Source: an uncultured Bacteroidales bacterium (GTDB lineage: Bacteria > Bacteroidota > Bacteroidia > Bacteroidales > UBA932). From it: a stretch of DNA of 64,000 nucleotides. The notes under the pieces were generated by a model. The model ran no database searches. It saw nothing but the letters and a program-made list of their open reading frames with translations, and was not told the origin of the DNA. The DNA lies in contig URDD01000001.1 of assembly GCA_900546395.1 (NCBI GenBank), positions 46,967-110,966 on the forward strand. Direction: 5' to 3'. Every line of letters starts with the position of its first letter. Positions within the stretch are counted from its first letter, which is position 1. The translations under genes and the position numbers were made by a program. Positions 17,713-28,100 of this stretch are shown here, one piece after another.

Positions 17713-18821
17713 ATCTGTTTTTTGAATTTAATCCAACAATAAGCAATGTCTCTTATCCCATTGTTATCCTGATTGTGGGACCAGTATAGTTTTACATATT
17801 CACCGCCGACCAAATCGCCTTCAGAGCCTATGAGGTTCGGATACCAGGCAGGAAAATCGTTCCCCAGTATTTTCATTGGGGTATCCCACTTGATTCCGTC
17901 ATTACTGAAAGAAATGTAGATGCTCTTGGTCCAGCTTCCATACACCATTACCCATTTTTCGAGAAACTTGTTCCACATTACAGACGGATTCGCTCCTGCT
18001 ACACGGCGGAGGTTGGCGATTGCGACGTTTGGGCCTCCAAGTCCGGTTTGCGGATTGCGGGCTTCTAAAGTAAAGTCTTTGCCGTCCCACTTTTTCCAGG
18101 ATCCCGGAGAACCTTTTCTGTCTTGTGACATAGCCATGCAAAGAGCATTTGTACCAATGGTTGACTTGGCCTGATAGTAGCAGATGTAACGGGAATTCAC
18201 ATCATCCCATATGACACAGGCATCTCCAAGACCTCCCCATTCCGGTTCGGACGGTTTTGCCGTTTCGTCGGCAATAATTTGTTGAGGGTCGTGCCATGTC
18301 TCACCGAAATCGTCAGAATATACGACGCCTATTGATTTGTAGGCAGTTCCGTCTCCTGGCCAATGGCTTTCCGCATGAAAAAAACCGACATAATGTCCTG
18401 TTTTGTCGAGTGGGAAAATACCTATAAACCACGATCCACCGTCATTGAATCCGTCAATACTTGAAAACTGCTTTCCCCATACCCTGCTTTCATCTGTAAG
18501 AAGAGAAATATGGTCTTCGGGAAATGGGGTCTTGGATGTCGTGAGCGCATCAGTAGCTTCGCTCCAGAACAGCTGCCATTTCTGCTCTTTCTCTACCGGG
18601 ATAAGCTTTCCGTCAGGCCAATAGTGGCGCATAAATATTCCTTCCGGTTGTTCGATAATCTGTGTGTCCCCTTTTGCGATAAACTCGTTTATATCTGTCC
18701 ATTCGATATCTGGAACAGTTTCTGGAGTAACAGTGTCCAAATCGGATTCCTTATGACAAGAAAATGTAATCATTAAAGCAGGAACAGCTGCTATGATAGC
18801 TTTGTGATAACTTATTTCCAT
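17709..18821 (-). CDS. PUL lipoprotein with beta-propeller (GH43-like) fold
   Basis: The 370-residue protein has a lipoprotein signal ending ITFSC (Cys about 22). The mature part reads as a five-bladed propeller: GVVYSDDFGETWHDP, DACVIWDDVNSRYICYYQAK, GANPSVMWNKFLEKWVMVYG and SIYISFSNDGIKWD are repeated blade-like segments, some with Asp-box character. This is typical of GH43-like or sialidase-like superfamily proteins, but catalytic residues could not be assigned. It overlaps the end of susD by 10 bp and the start of the GH110 gene by 4 bp, so it is tightly coupled in the operon. It is related in style to the terminal PUL lipoprotein at 11304-12830, though not obviously a duplicate. Confidence 0.72.
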   Translation of the reverse strand: MEISYHKAIIAAVPALMITFSCHKESDLDTVTPETVPDIEWTDINEFIAKGDTQIIEQPEGIFMRHYWPDGKLIPVEKEQKWQLFWSEATDALTTSKTPFPEDHISLLTDESRVWGKQFSSIDGFNDGGSWFIGIFPLDKTGHYVGFFHAESHWPGDGTAYKSIGVVYSDDFGETWHDPQQIIADETAKPSEPEWGGLGDACVIWDDVNSRYICYYQAKSTIGTNALCMAMSQDRKGSPGSWKKWDGKDFTLEARNPQTGLGGPNVAIANLRRVAGANPSVMWNKFLEKWVMVYGSWTKSIYISFSNDGIKWDTPMKILGNDFPAWYPNLIGSEGDLVGGEYVKLYWSHNQDNNGIRDIAYCWIKFKKQI

Positions 18822-20437
18822 AGAGGGTTCTGTTCAATTGCTCCGTTTGATGAATCTATTACAGACTGCGGAATAGGGAAGATGGAGTGCTTCTCTTTGC
18901 AGTTATCTCTGTATGGGTCATAATATTGAGTCCAATAGTCATCATTTAAAAGGACATCGTGATAGACTTGCTGAAGATGACCGAAACGTACAAGATCGGC
19001 CCAACGGTGTCCTTCGAATGCAAGTTCCCAATGTCTTTCATCAAGAATCTGGGCGAGAATTGGATCAAGATCTCCATAAGGATTAGGGTAGGAGAGTTCT
19101 CCCTGCTTGAGGTCTATAGAAGCATCTGGTTCGAAAACAGGCTTTCCGTATCCGCGCCTGCGTACTTGGTTCAAACCTTCCCAGGCATCGGCTGAAATGC
19201 TTCCGGTAGCTCGGTACTCAGCTTCAGGGAGCATCAGAAGTACATCCGCATAACGGATAATTGGGAAGTTTATGGCGTTGTTCCATTCGACCCAGTTGGA
19301 TCCTCTTATACTACGGTCAAGCGAATGGCGGAATTTGTAGATGAAGTAACTTCTTTCGTAAGTTACTTCACCGGAAACAGGGTCTTTGTAGATGATAGTT
19401 CCTACACCGTCTTTTGAAACTATGTAGCCTTCTTTGTTTATGCTTGTCTTTCTGATGTCCAGATCATCCCACCTGTCATACATATCAGAGAAAGTCCTTA
19501 TCTGGGTTGTATAAAGTTTTTCTGTGTTGGGAAGCCCTTCGTTTGTTCCGACTTGTCCTCCGTAGCGGTTGTTGCTTACTGTATTGTCGAACTCGACATC
19601 GAAAATGTATTCGCTATTATGTTCGTGCATTCCGTCAAACTGGGAAAAATAATCATTGACAAGAGAAAACCTGCCACTGTTTATGACAGTCCTGCAGGCC
19701 TCGGCAGCCTTTGATGCCGCCTTGTTGTCGTTGAGTGGCTCTCCTGACATTTGTAGCCAGGCCCTGGCTTTGAGTGCCGTAGCTGCAAGTCTGTAAGCAT
19801 GGCCGATAGTGTTGGTCTCTGGGAGAAGTTTTTCCGCAGTCGAGTAGTCTTTGATAACCTGTTCATAAACTTGGGACAGTGTAGCTTTGTGGGTTTCCAA
19901 TTTAGATAAATCTGTTGTTTCATTCAGTACAAGAGGTACCTCACCATAGTAACGTGCAAGCTGGAAGTAGAACCAGGCGCGTAGAAAGTGTGCCTCACCG
20001 AGAATTCGGGAGCGGTCTGAATCGGAAACATCGCTGCCAGTGTACGAATTAAGCCGGTCAATGACAATGTTGGCTCTTTGAATTCCAAGATATTGCATAT
20101 ACCATACTTTTTCTACAAAAAGGTTTTCCGGTGTATAGGTGTAGTTCCCGAGCATATCTTCTCCGTTATTTGAGCCTCCTGCAATCCAGGCTTCGTCAGT
20201 CCCGATACGTCCCCAATAAAGAAAACCGAGAAAATAGTTGCCGTAACGATGTTGAGTCGGCCATTCTGTTGATCCGAAAGTGTAATAAACCCCTGTAAGT
20301 GCCATATCGAAGTCTGATGCACTTTGGAAGAAATTGTTGGTTGTTATATTGCTCTCTACCTTTGTCTCAAGAAAGTCACAGGATGAGACTGCCGTAAGGA
20401 GTGCTATTCCACATATTATGGATAAGTATCTGTTCAT
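18812..20437 (-). CDS. SusD/RagB-family glycan-binding lipoprotein
   Basis: The 541-residue lipoprotein (AVSSCDFLETKV, Cys about 20) has the alpha-helical SusD architecture. It shows the N-terminal helix and loop with ALTGVYYTFGSTEWP, TPR-like helices (RILGEAHFLRAWFYFQLARYYGEVPLV, quoted here only as family-diagnostic in its first part RILGEAHFLRAWFYF) and the conserved C-terminal block ILDERHWELAFEGHRWADLV. SusD caps the SusC transporter at the cell surface and binds the oligosaccharide. It follows susC by 24 bp. It appears intact, unlike its SusC partner. Confidence 0.95.
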   Translation of the reverse strand: MNRYLSIICGIALLTAVSSCDFLETKVESNITTNNFFQSASDFDMALTGVYYTFGSTEWPTQHRYGNYFLGFLYWGRIGTDEAWIAGGSNNGEDMLGNYTYTPENLFVEKVWYMQYLGIQRANIVIDRLNSYTGSDVSDSDRSRILGEAHFLRAWFYFQLARYYGEVPLVLNETTDLSKLETHKATLSQVYEQVIKDYSTAEKLLPETNTIGHAYRLAATALKARAWLQMSGEPLNDNKAASKAAEACRTVINSGRFSLVNDYFSQFDGMHEHNSEYIFDVEFDNTVSNNRYGGQVGTNEGLPNTEKLYTTQIRTFSDMYDRWDDLDIRKTSINKEGYIVSKDGVGTIIYKDPVSGEVTYERSYFIYKFRHSLDRSIRGSNWVEWNNAINFPIIRYADVLLMLPEAEYRATGSISADAWEGLNQVRRRGYGKPVFEPDASIDLKQGELSYPNPYGDLDPILAQILDERHWELAFEGHRWADLVRFGHLQQVYHDVLLNDDYWTQYYDPYRDNCKEKHSIFPIPQSVIDSSNGAIEQNPLWK

Positions 20438-20461
20438 TTGAATTTTCTCCTTTTTGAATGT

Positions 20462-23400
20462 CTATTTGAATGAGATGTTCACTCCGAATGTAAAAGTTCT
20501 TGCGTGAGGGAAGTTGCCGTAGTCGAATCCTTGGGAAAGAATCGCAGAAGCGGAGTTCTGGCTTATTCCGACTTCCGGGTCATATCCGGAGTATTTTGTA
20601 AATGTGTAAATGTTGTCTGCCGAGACATAGAATTTGCACATATCTACATGTTTCGAGCGCCTGAGCAGTTTAGGGGGAAGCGAGTATGTCAGACGCGCAG
20701 TTGAAAACCTGAGAAAAGAGGCATCTTCAACATGAGCGGAAGATACTAGTTTCGTAGGAATCTGAGAATAGTAAAGTGGGTCATCAGTCTGATTGTCCAG
20801 ACTCCATCTTTGCATCCAACGTCCTATCTGGTTCGATCCGTCTCCTGTATAAGAGGCAGTCATTACGTAGTTTGCGTTATACATATCATTGCCGATCGAA
20901 TATTGGAATCCGAGATATAGGTTGAAAGCTTTCCAGTTGAAAGTGCTTGAGAAAGCACCATATATGACAGGGAGAAAATTTCCTATAACTTCACGGTCTT
21001 TATCATCAATTTTTTTACTGCCATCTATATCTGCAAGTTTTATGGAACCTGGCTGTTCCCCTACTCCCTGGCTTGGTATGCCTGGTCTAAGGGTGTATAT
21101 AGTGTTGCCCGTAGTCCCGATAGAAGCATCGAATTCATCAATTTGGTAAATGCCGGCAGCTCTGTAGCCATAGAGTTCGCCTATGCTTCCTCCCTCGCGG
21201 AGAATAACAGCGCTTTGGTCATTAAGACAGCTGATGCCCAGATAGATAGGAGCTCCGCTTTGACCCAGTTTGAGAATTTTAGATTTGTTGTGTGTCATAT
21301 TTACATCAAAACTCCATTGGAAATTCCTTTTGTCAACAAGCAAGGTATTCAAAGATAATTCTATGCCTGAATTGCGGATACTGCCGATATTCTACCATGC
21401 TTTGGTATAGCCGGAAATATTGAGTACCGGAGCCTCAAGAAGAAGGTCTCGGGTAGTTTTGTTGTAGAGGTCGATGTCAATATGCAGTCTTTCATTCCAC
21501 ATTCCGAATTCTATTCCAAAGTTATATTCCAGAGTCTTTTCCCAGGAAAGGTTCTCATTGGCGAGAGTTACTGGTGATTGACCTATACTGACGTCAGTCC
21601 CGAATGCAGTATTTGTGTTGTACAGTTGGGAAAAAGAGCCGGCTGTAGGTACATTGGAGTTTCCTACTTCTCCGATTGAAGCCCTGAATTTAAGAGTGCT
21701 GATTGTACGGCTGTTTTCAAGGAAGGATTCCTGTTTGGCATTCCAGGCAAAAGCGCCTGAGTAGAATGATCCCCATTTATTTTTTACAAAAGCCGATGTC
21801 CCGTCCCGTCGGAAGGTAAATGTTGCAATATAGCGGTCATCATATGCATAATTTGTCCTGAAAATAAATGACATCATAGAGGCTTTGCCTGTAGATGAAT
21901 ATGAAGTGAAATTCTTAGCCATCTGGAGGTTGTTGTAGCCTAAGGTTTCATTGTCAAAGGCAGACGCCTCAGTGGAAGTGTAATAACTTCTGGAGCCCTG
22001 TTCCGTCAAACCACCCATAATGTTCAGACGATGTTTTTCAGCAAATGTAGGTGACCAGGTTAGAGTATTCTCGTTTATCCATCCGAAACTTGAGATGTTG
22101 GCCATACAAGCCTGGCCTTGGTATAATTGTCCTCTTGGAGTGCTTTTTGGATAATATTGCTTTTCCTCAAGAGAATAATTGTCAAATCCTCCTGTAATTT
22201 TGAGAACGAGATCAGGGATGATGGTGTACTGAATATAGGAATTTGCAATGGTACGGCTGAGAATCTTCTTCATCTTGATATCGTTAGCCATTGTTACAGG
22301 ATTTTGTTTGTTGGAGTTGATATGAGACTCGATTACAGTTTCCGGCACACCGGCTCTACGGAAATATGTCTGTGTGTCTGTGTCTGTAAGGTCAAATGGT
22401 TGGGAAATGAGTGCATCCATTATAGTTCCTATTGCTGTCCCGTTTCCTCCGGATGTCGGTACTCCGTCATCGACAATGCGACTGTAATTCAGATCAACTC
22501 CGATTTTCAGATTGTCTGTGAAATTATGGTCAATATTCACTTTTCCGGTGAGCTTGTTCCAATTGGTACAGATGATGATGGATTTGTTCTGCATATAAGA
22601 TGCACTGACAAGGAAATTTGTTTTGTTATTGGAGTTCTGTAATGATAGATTATGGCTCTGGATAAATCCGGTACGGTAGATTTCATCCTGCCAGTCTTTT
22701 GCTTTTATCTTACTAAAGTCAAAATTCCGAAGATTTCCGTCAGTATCAGAGAAGAGAAGGTATGATGGGGTTTTTTCATTCATCATAGTGGCATATCCCT
22801 TAAAGTCAAGCATCTCAAGTTTTCTTGGAAGTTGTTGGAAACTGGCGTAGCCGCTGTACTGAATACGGCCTGAGGCTCCTCGTCCCTTCTTGGTTGTAAT
22901 CATTATTACTCCGTTGGCGCCTCTGTTTCCGTATATTGCTGTAGAGGAAGCATCTTTGAGGACTTCAATTGAAGCAATGTCCTCCGTGTTGATCATCGCC
23001 AGTGAACTCATTTGCGAATCCATTCCTGCCATACCCATTCCAGAGGATGTGGAAACATCTCCTAGAGGAAAGCCGTCTACAACTATAAGAGGGGAAGTCG
23101 AGCCAGAAAGAGAGGCTGCTCCGCGGATGAGCATTTTGGAAGCAGCACCTGGCTGGCCGCTGGTAGCTGAGACCATAAGACCTGCAACGCCTCCCTTTAG
23201 GGCATCATCTACAGAAAACATAACTTTATTCTCAAGTCTTTCCGGATTTATAGATGCCACACTTCCTGTCAAGTCCTGTCTTCTGGCAGTTCCATATCCG
23301 ATTACGACTGAATTTTCGAGAATCTCGGAATCCGGGTCTAGTATGAAATCCAGAACCGTCTTTCCGTTAATTGGAATTTGCTTGTCTTGATATCCGATAA

Positions 23401-23620
23401 AAGATGCAGTCAGGATTGACTCTCGTGATTTGACTTGGATTGTGTATTTTCCGTCATCATCAGTTGTCGCTCCATTGGTCGTCCCTTTCTCATATATATT
23501 TGTCCAAGGAATCGGATTTCCTTGACTGTCTGTTACCTTTCCGGTAATTGTTATTTGCTGAGCAAAAGTAAGGGTTCCCACTGATGCCCATAGCATCAGT
23601 GAGACAATAAAGTTTTTCAT
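20462..23620 (-). pseudogene. SusC/RagA-family TonB-dependent transporter interrupted by an in-frame TAG
   Basis: Reading from the ATG at 23620 gives a SusC protein with signal peptide (about 1-20), carboxypeptidase-like domain (ITITGKVTDSQGNPIPWTNI), the segment VVIGYGTARRQDLTGSVASI and plug motifs (VDDALKGGVAGL, IEVLKDASSTAIYGNRGANG). Translation stops at TAG 21394-21392 after ISGYTKAW. Beyond it the same frame stays open without a gap (NIGSIRNSGIELSLNTLLVD, then barrel strands to VNISFK) up to the real end at 20462. The full protein would be about 1052 residues, and the stop removes roughly the last 300, including the final barrel strands. One base change (for example GAG to TAG) explains it. 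TAG also ends normal genes here (batDE, rpoC), so recoding is unlikely. A sequencing error is possible. Confidence 0.88.
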
Positions 23621-23635
23621 AAGTGTTTTTATTAG

Positions 23636-24985
23636 TTAGTCTTCAATTTCGTCTATCCTGAAATTGTCCAGATAAAAAGTCGCGTCATAACCATTGCACC
23701 TTACAGAAATAAAGCAATTCCTGAATACGTGTCCGTTCTCATATCCTTCGACATTGAGTGTAAATTCATCAGACAGAGTCTGCCACTCACTTTTAATGAG
23801 ATTTGTGAAATGGAGATCGCTGAAGTCCTCCTTCGTTGCTTCAAGTTTTGTATATCGGAACTCATGCAAGGTCTTGTCTCCACTTGTCTGTGATACATAG
23901 TCCTCAGGATAATAGTCTTTCCAGCTTTCAGCAGTATAAAGATCTCTTAACGGATCATACAGGCCTTCTGGCGGTGTGCAGCAATAAATCCAGGCTATTT
24001 CCATAACGGCTCCAAGTTCTCCCTTGTTCATTTCCCCGATGGACGGAATCTCTTTCAGAATCTCGACATTTTCTATGGTAGGGGCAGATGCTTTTATGTC
24101 AAATGACATTTTATATTTTTTACCAACTTCCATAGAAGCATTGTTGCTCCAGTTGTTTCGTGGAAAAAGATCAATGAATCCATGTAAAGACTCTTGTCCG
24201 GCGATTGGCATATATGTATATGCGGAAGCATCTATCCTAATGCTTTTGGAGGAATTGCAGCCTCCGTCGACAATTACGGCTTTTGATGGCTGATCCCCGT
24301 CTTTGGCATAGCAGATATATGCATTTCGAGCGTCGTTACCCTCAAAACCAAATACGTCAAACCCGAAATCAGTGTCTTTTTTCAGAAGTGGATAATTGCC
24401 GGCAATTATAGACGTTTCTACAATTTTTTTTGCACCGTCGCTTGCGCGTGTGATCTCACAGGTGATCTTGACGTCATCGATTTGGCTGTTCCACGTAACT
24501 TTTGGAGAAACCTCTGTTGAAGTGGCTGGTGTACCACCTTGGAATGTCCAGCTATATGATGTTGGATTCCCGATGACATTCTCAAGAGAAAAAGTAATTT
24601 CCGAGCCATTCTTAGCGCAACCTTTCGGTGTAAGACCTGTAGTTTTTATGTCAGCTGACAGATTCTCGAGAACATTTACCTTTATGTCAGCCTGTTCCTG
24701 TGATCCGTCTTTGAATTTGACAACAAGTTTAACGCTCTTTTCTCCGCTCCCTGTGAAAACGACATCAACAATGGCGGACGTAGAGGTTGAAGGTTCGCCG
24801 TCCTCAAAAGTCCATTCACGGGAAGAAACTCCCAAAGAAAGATCTTCAAATTTTACACTTTGCCCGGATATAGCCTCATTCGGAGCTTTGTACGTAAATT
24901 CCTTTATTGTTTCCTCTGTCTGTTTGTTGCAAGAAAACACAAGGAAAAGACAGCCTAAAGCAGCTGCAGTAAAAAATCTTTTCAT
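23636..24985 (-). CDS. PUL surface lipoprotein with tandem PKD domains (putative glycan-binding protein)
   Basis: About 449 residues from the ATG at 24985 (MKRFFTAAALGCLFLVFSC), with a clear lipoprotein signal; an upstream in-frame start would give an unlikely leader. Two PKD-like domains follow (about 30-110 and 115-195), each with the SxxWTF core: SREWTFEDGEPSTS and SYSWTFQGGTPATS. The C-terminal half (about 200-449) is beta-rich and ends in DATFYLDNFRIDEIE, like carbohydrate-binding jelly rolls. No catalytic motif is seen. It probably acts as a surface glycan-binding protein. Unusually it is encoded before susC (16 bp away), as the first structural gene of the PUL, not after susD. Confidence 0.75.
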   Translation of the reverse strand: MKRFFTAAALGCLFLVFSCNKQTEETIKEFTYKAPNEAISGQSVKFEDLSLGVSSREWTFEDGEPSTSTSAIVDVVFTGSGEKSVKLVVKFKDGSQEQADIKVNVLENLSADIKTTGLTPKGCAKNGSEITFSLENVIGNPTSYSWTFQGGTPATSTEVSPKVTWNSQIDDVKITCEITRASDGAKKIVETSIIAGNYPLLKKDTDFGFDVFGFEGNDARNAYICYAKDGDQPSKAVIVDGGCNSSKSIRIDASAYTYMPIAGQESLHGFIDLFPRNNWSNNASMEVGKKYKMSFDIKASAPTIENVEILKEIPSIGEMNKGELGAVMEIAWIYCCTPPEGLYDPLRDLYTAESWKDYYPEDYVSQTSGDKTLHEFRYTKLEATKEDFSDLHFTNLIKSEWQTLSDEFTLNVEGYENGHVFRNCFISVRCNGYDATFYLDNFRIDEIED

Positions 24986-25077
24986 ACAAATGTTATTAGT
25001 TTTATTGTGTGTTTTAAAAATTGTGAAACATCCTTTTTCTGCGTGTTCCCAGCGCAATATTAGCTATAAAAATGTAC

Positions 25078-25100
25078 TGAACGATTTCACAAATCGTTCA
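25078..25100. promoter_or_regulatory. 10-bp palindrome between the hybrid regulator and PUL structural genes
   Basis: A perfect inverted repeat TGAACGATTT / AAATCGTTCA with a 3-bp spacer lies 4 bp after the regulator's stop codon and about 93 bp before the first structural PUL gene. It could be an operator for the PUL regulator or a weak terminator hairpin. On the minus strand it lacks a strong T-run. Confidence 0.5.
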
Positions 25101-25104
25101 TATT

Positions 25105-28100
25105 TTAGCAATTTTCAAAAAAACTACTTTTGTACTTTTTCGGATGGATGCCGAACTCAGCAGCAAAAATTTTGGAAAAATAGGATATGTTGTTGAATCC
25201 GACAGCGTACATAACTTCAGTTATAGTCAATCCGGAATCGGAGCAAAGAAGCTGCGCGGCCCTTTTAAGACGAATGCTGCGAAGGAATTGAATGGCAGAC
25301 ATTCCGGTTATTGACTTGATTTTTCTGTAGAGCTGAGGACGTGAATAACCTATACTCTGGCACAAATCATCGACCCCGTAATCAGGATCAGAGATATGTT
25401 CTTCTATGTTGTCAATGCAGTTGCGTATGAATTTCTCATCAACCGGTGTAGCTGTTATAGCTGATGGTTCCAGTTTTATGTCAGTACGGAATGACTGCCT
25501 GATACATTTGCGTTGTCGTATAAGATTCTCGATTCTGGAAATCAAAAGTTCTGCATGGAATGGTTTTGTTATATAATCATCGGCCATCATCTGGTATCCC
25601 TCCATTTTATATACAGGAAGATCCCGTGCGGAAATGAGAATGACGGGAATATGGGATGTCACTTTGTTTTCCTTGATTTTCTGACAAAGTTCAAGACCGT
25701 TCATTTTAGGCATTACGATGTCGCTCAGAACGATGTCGGGCTGTTCGGAAATTGTATCTTCGTAACCCTTGGAACCATCTTCTGCTGTAATTGTATTGTA
25801 TCGGGTGGAAAGAAGTTGAACCAGATATTCGCGGAGTTCGGAATTGTCATCAACAATCAGTACCAGATGCTCTCGTTCAGGACCTCCTGTTCCTGTCGAA
25901 TTGTAAGTTTTGAACTCTGCGACAGGGTCGTAATTTGAAATATGGTCGCTGTTCTCATAGTTTTTGTCGATATCCGATGAGGAGAACTGGGAGCATCCGT
26001 ATGGCAGAAAAACAAAGAATGAGGTCAGTCCTCCAGGTACAGACTCCGCCCAGATTTGCCCTGAGTGAGATAGTACAGCAGACTGGCTGATTGAAAGGCC
26101 TATACCCATTCCTCCTCTGCTGTTGTTCTTGCCTTGACGGAATCTGTCGAAAATATACGGCAGATCCTCCGGAAGAATTCCTATTCCGATGTTCGATACC
26201 TTGAATTCTACTCCATTCCGTCCGTCTTTATCTGTTGTCTCAGATATTTTTACTCTGATCTGTCCTCCCTTTTCCGGTGAGTATTTGAATGCATTCGACA
26301 TAAGATTAAGAATAACCTTTTCAATATTGTCTTTGTCGATGAATACTTTTTGCGTCAATGGAGATATTTCGATTTTAAAATCATATCCTCGAGTTTTTGC
26401 AACTGGCTGGAAGAGAAGGCATATTTCCTCTACGAAACGAGAAAAATCAATTTCCACCACGTGAAGATGCATACTACCGTTGTCAAATTTACGCAAGTCG
26501 GTAATGGACTCTATAAGCTTTCGTAGAATCTTGACTGACTGATCTACAAGCTGCAGCCGATTGATTGTTGTCTTCCCGAGATTGGGGTTGTTTAGTAATT
26601 CTTCTACAGGAGTTGTTATAAGGGTCAGAGGAGTGCGTATTTCATGAAGAAATTCGGTGTGAAATTTAAGTTCGTTTTCATTGCGAATTCTCTGTTCCTC
26701 AAGCAGTTTTTCATTGATCTCTTTCCTGTGCCTGCGTATATTTCGTCGTCGGAGATATACGACTGTCCTAAAAGCAATGCCGAAAACTAAAATAATGTAA
26801 AACAGGCGTGCCCATACGGAAGAGTACCAGGGGGGCAAAATTCTGACATCTATACTTGCTGGAATATTGCTCCAGAGACCGTCGCTGTTTGCCGCGTAAA
26901 CTAAAAATGTGTAGTGTCCAGGGCGAAGACTGAGATAAGATGCCGATGGTGTCAGTCCGTCAGTCCAATGCCAGTCTTCGTCCAGACCTTTCATCATATA
27001 GCGGTACTTGTTATGCTCAGGATAGACATAATGCATTGCAGAAAAACGAAAGTTCAGATTATTCTCATTATGGCTAAGCCTGACTTTTTTACATCGTCTT
27101 ATAGGAATCGCAATATCAATATATTCTGTCGAAGGTAAGCCATTAATTTGTAGTGAAGTAATCTGTACCTGCGGTTTTATAGGATTGTCTATGATTTCCG
27201 AGGGAGTGAAAATATTGAATCCGTTTGTTCCTCCGAATGCCATTTGGGAATCATCCAGTAGAACTGCATCGTACATCTTGAAGGAATTGCTTTGAAGCCC
27301 GTCTTTTCTTGAAAAGCAAGATGTCTTACCTGTCGAAGGAGAGAATCTTACAAGACCGAAGCCTCCAATCCAGAAATTACCGCCAGTATCTTCTAGCATT
27401 GACTCGAACTCGTTGTTCGGAAACTCAGGGTTTGTTGTCTTATTGAATATTTCGAACTCTCCGTTATCTTTCATGCGACATAATCCTAGACCGAGTACAG
27501 ATACCCAAAGGGAGCCTTTATGGTCTCGGTGAATGAATGATATGAATTCTCCTCCGCCTCGCTTTTTCTGGACCTTTAAGCGCTGGATATCGCGTATTTC
27601 GCCATCGGTTCCGAGTGTTATTTTGTTAAGACCAGAACGTGAGCCTACCCATACTGTAGTATCTTCAATCAGTATGTCAGTAGTGCAATCATCAGAAAGA
27701 GAGGCGGCGTTGGAAGGGTCGCATTTCAAGCAGGACCAATCAGATTTTTGAGGATTATTGGGAGAAGACCGGAAAAGTCCATCTCCAGTTACAATCCAGA
27801 TTCGTCCGAATCTATCTGCAGAGAATTTATATACGGACATTGGTTTTGGGAGATTCCGGACGGTATTCATCTCAAATTTTTTTCCTGCAATGGCATCTCC
27901 AACGCACTTGGAAGGGATTATACCAGCACCCTTGTCCCATGAGCCTATCCATATTGAGCCGTCAGGACTCTGCCATAATGCCGATATCGTCTTGCCAGAG
28001 AATTGAGATAAAGAACTGGAATCTACACATATCATTTCATTGTCTTTGAGTATGGATACTCTTCCTTCTCTGGAACTGCACCACAAGTGTCCGTCCCTGT

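Noticed and set aside
21392..21394. TAG in susC as a recoded amino acid
   Set aside because: TAG ends other intact genes here (batDE, rpoC), and no recoding signal is visible.
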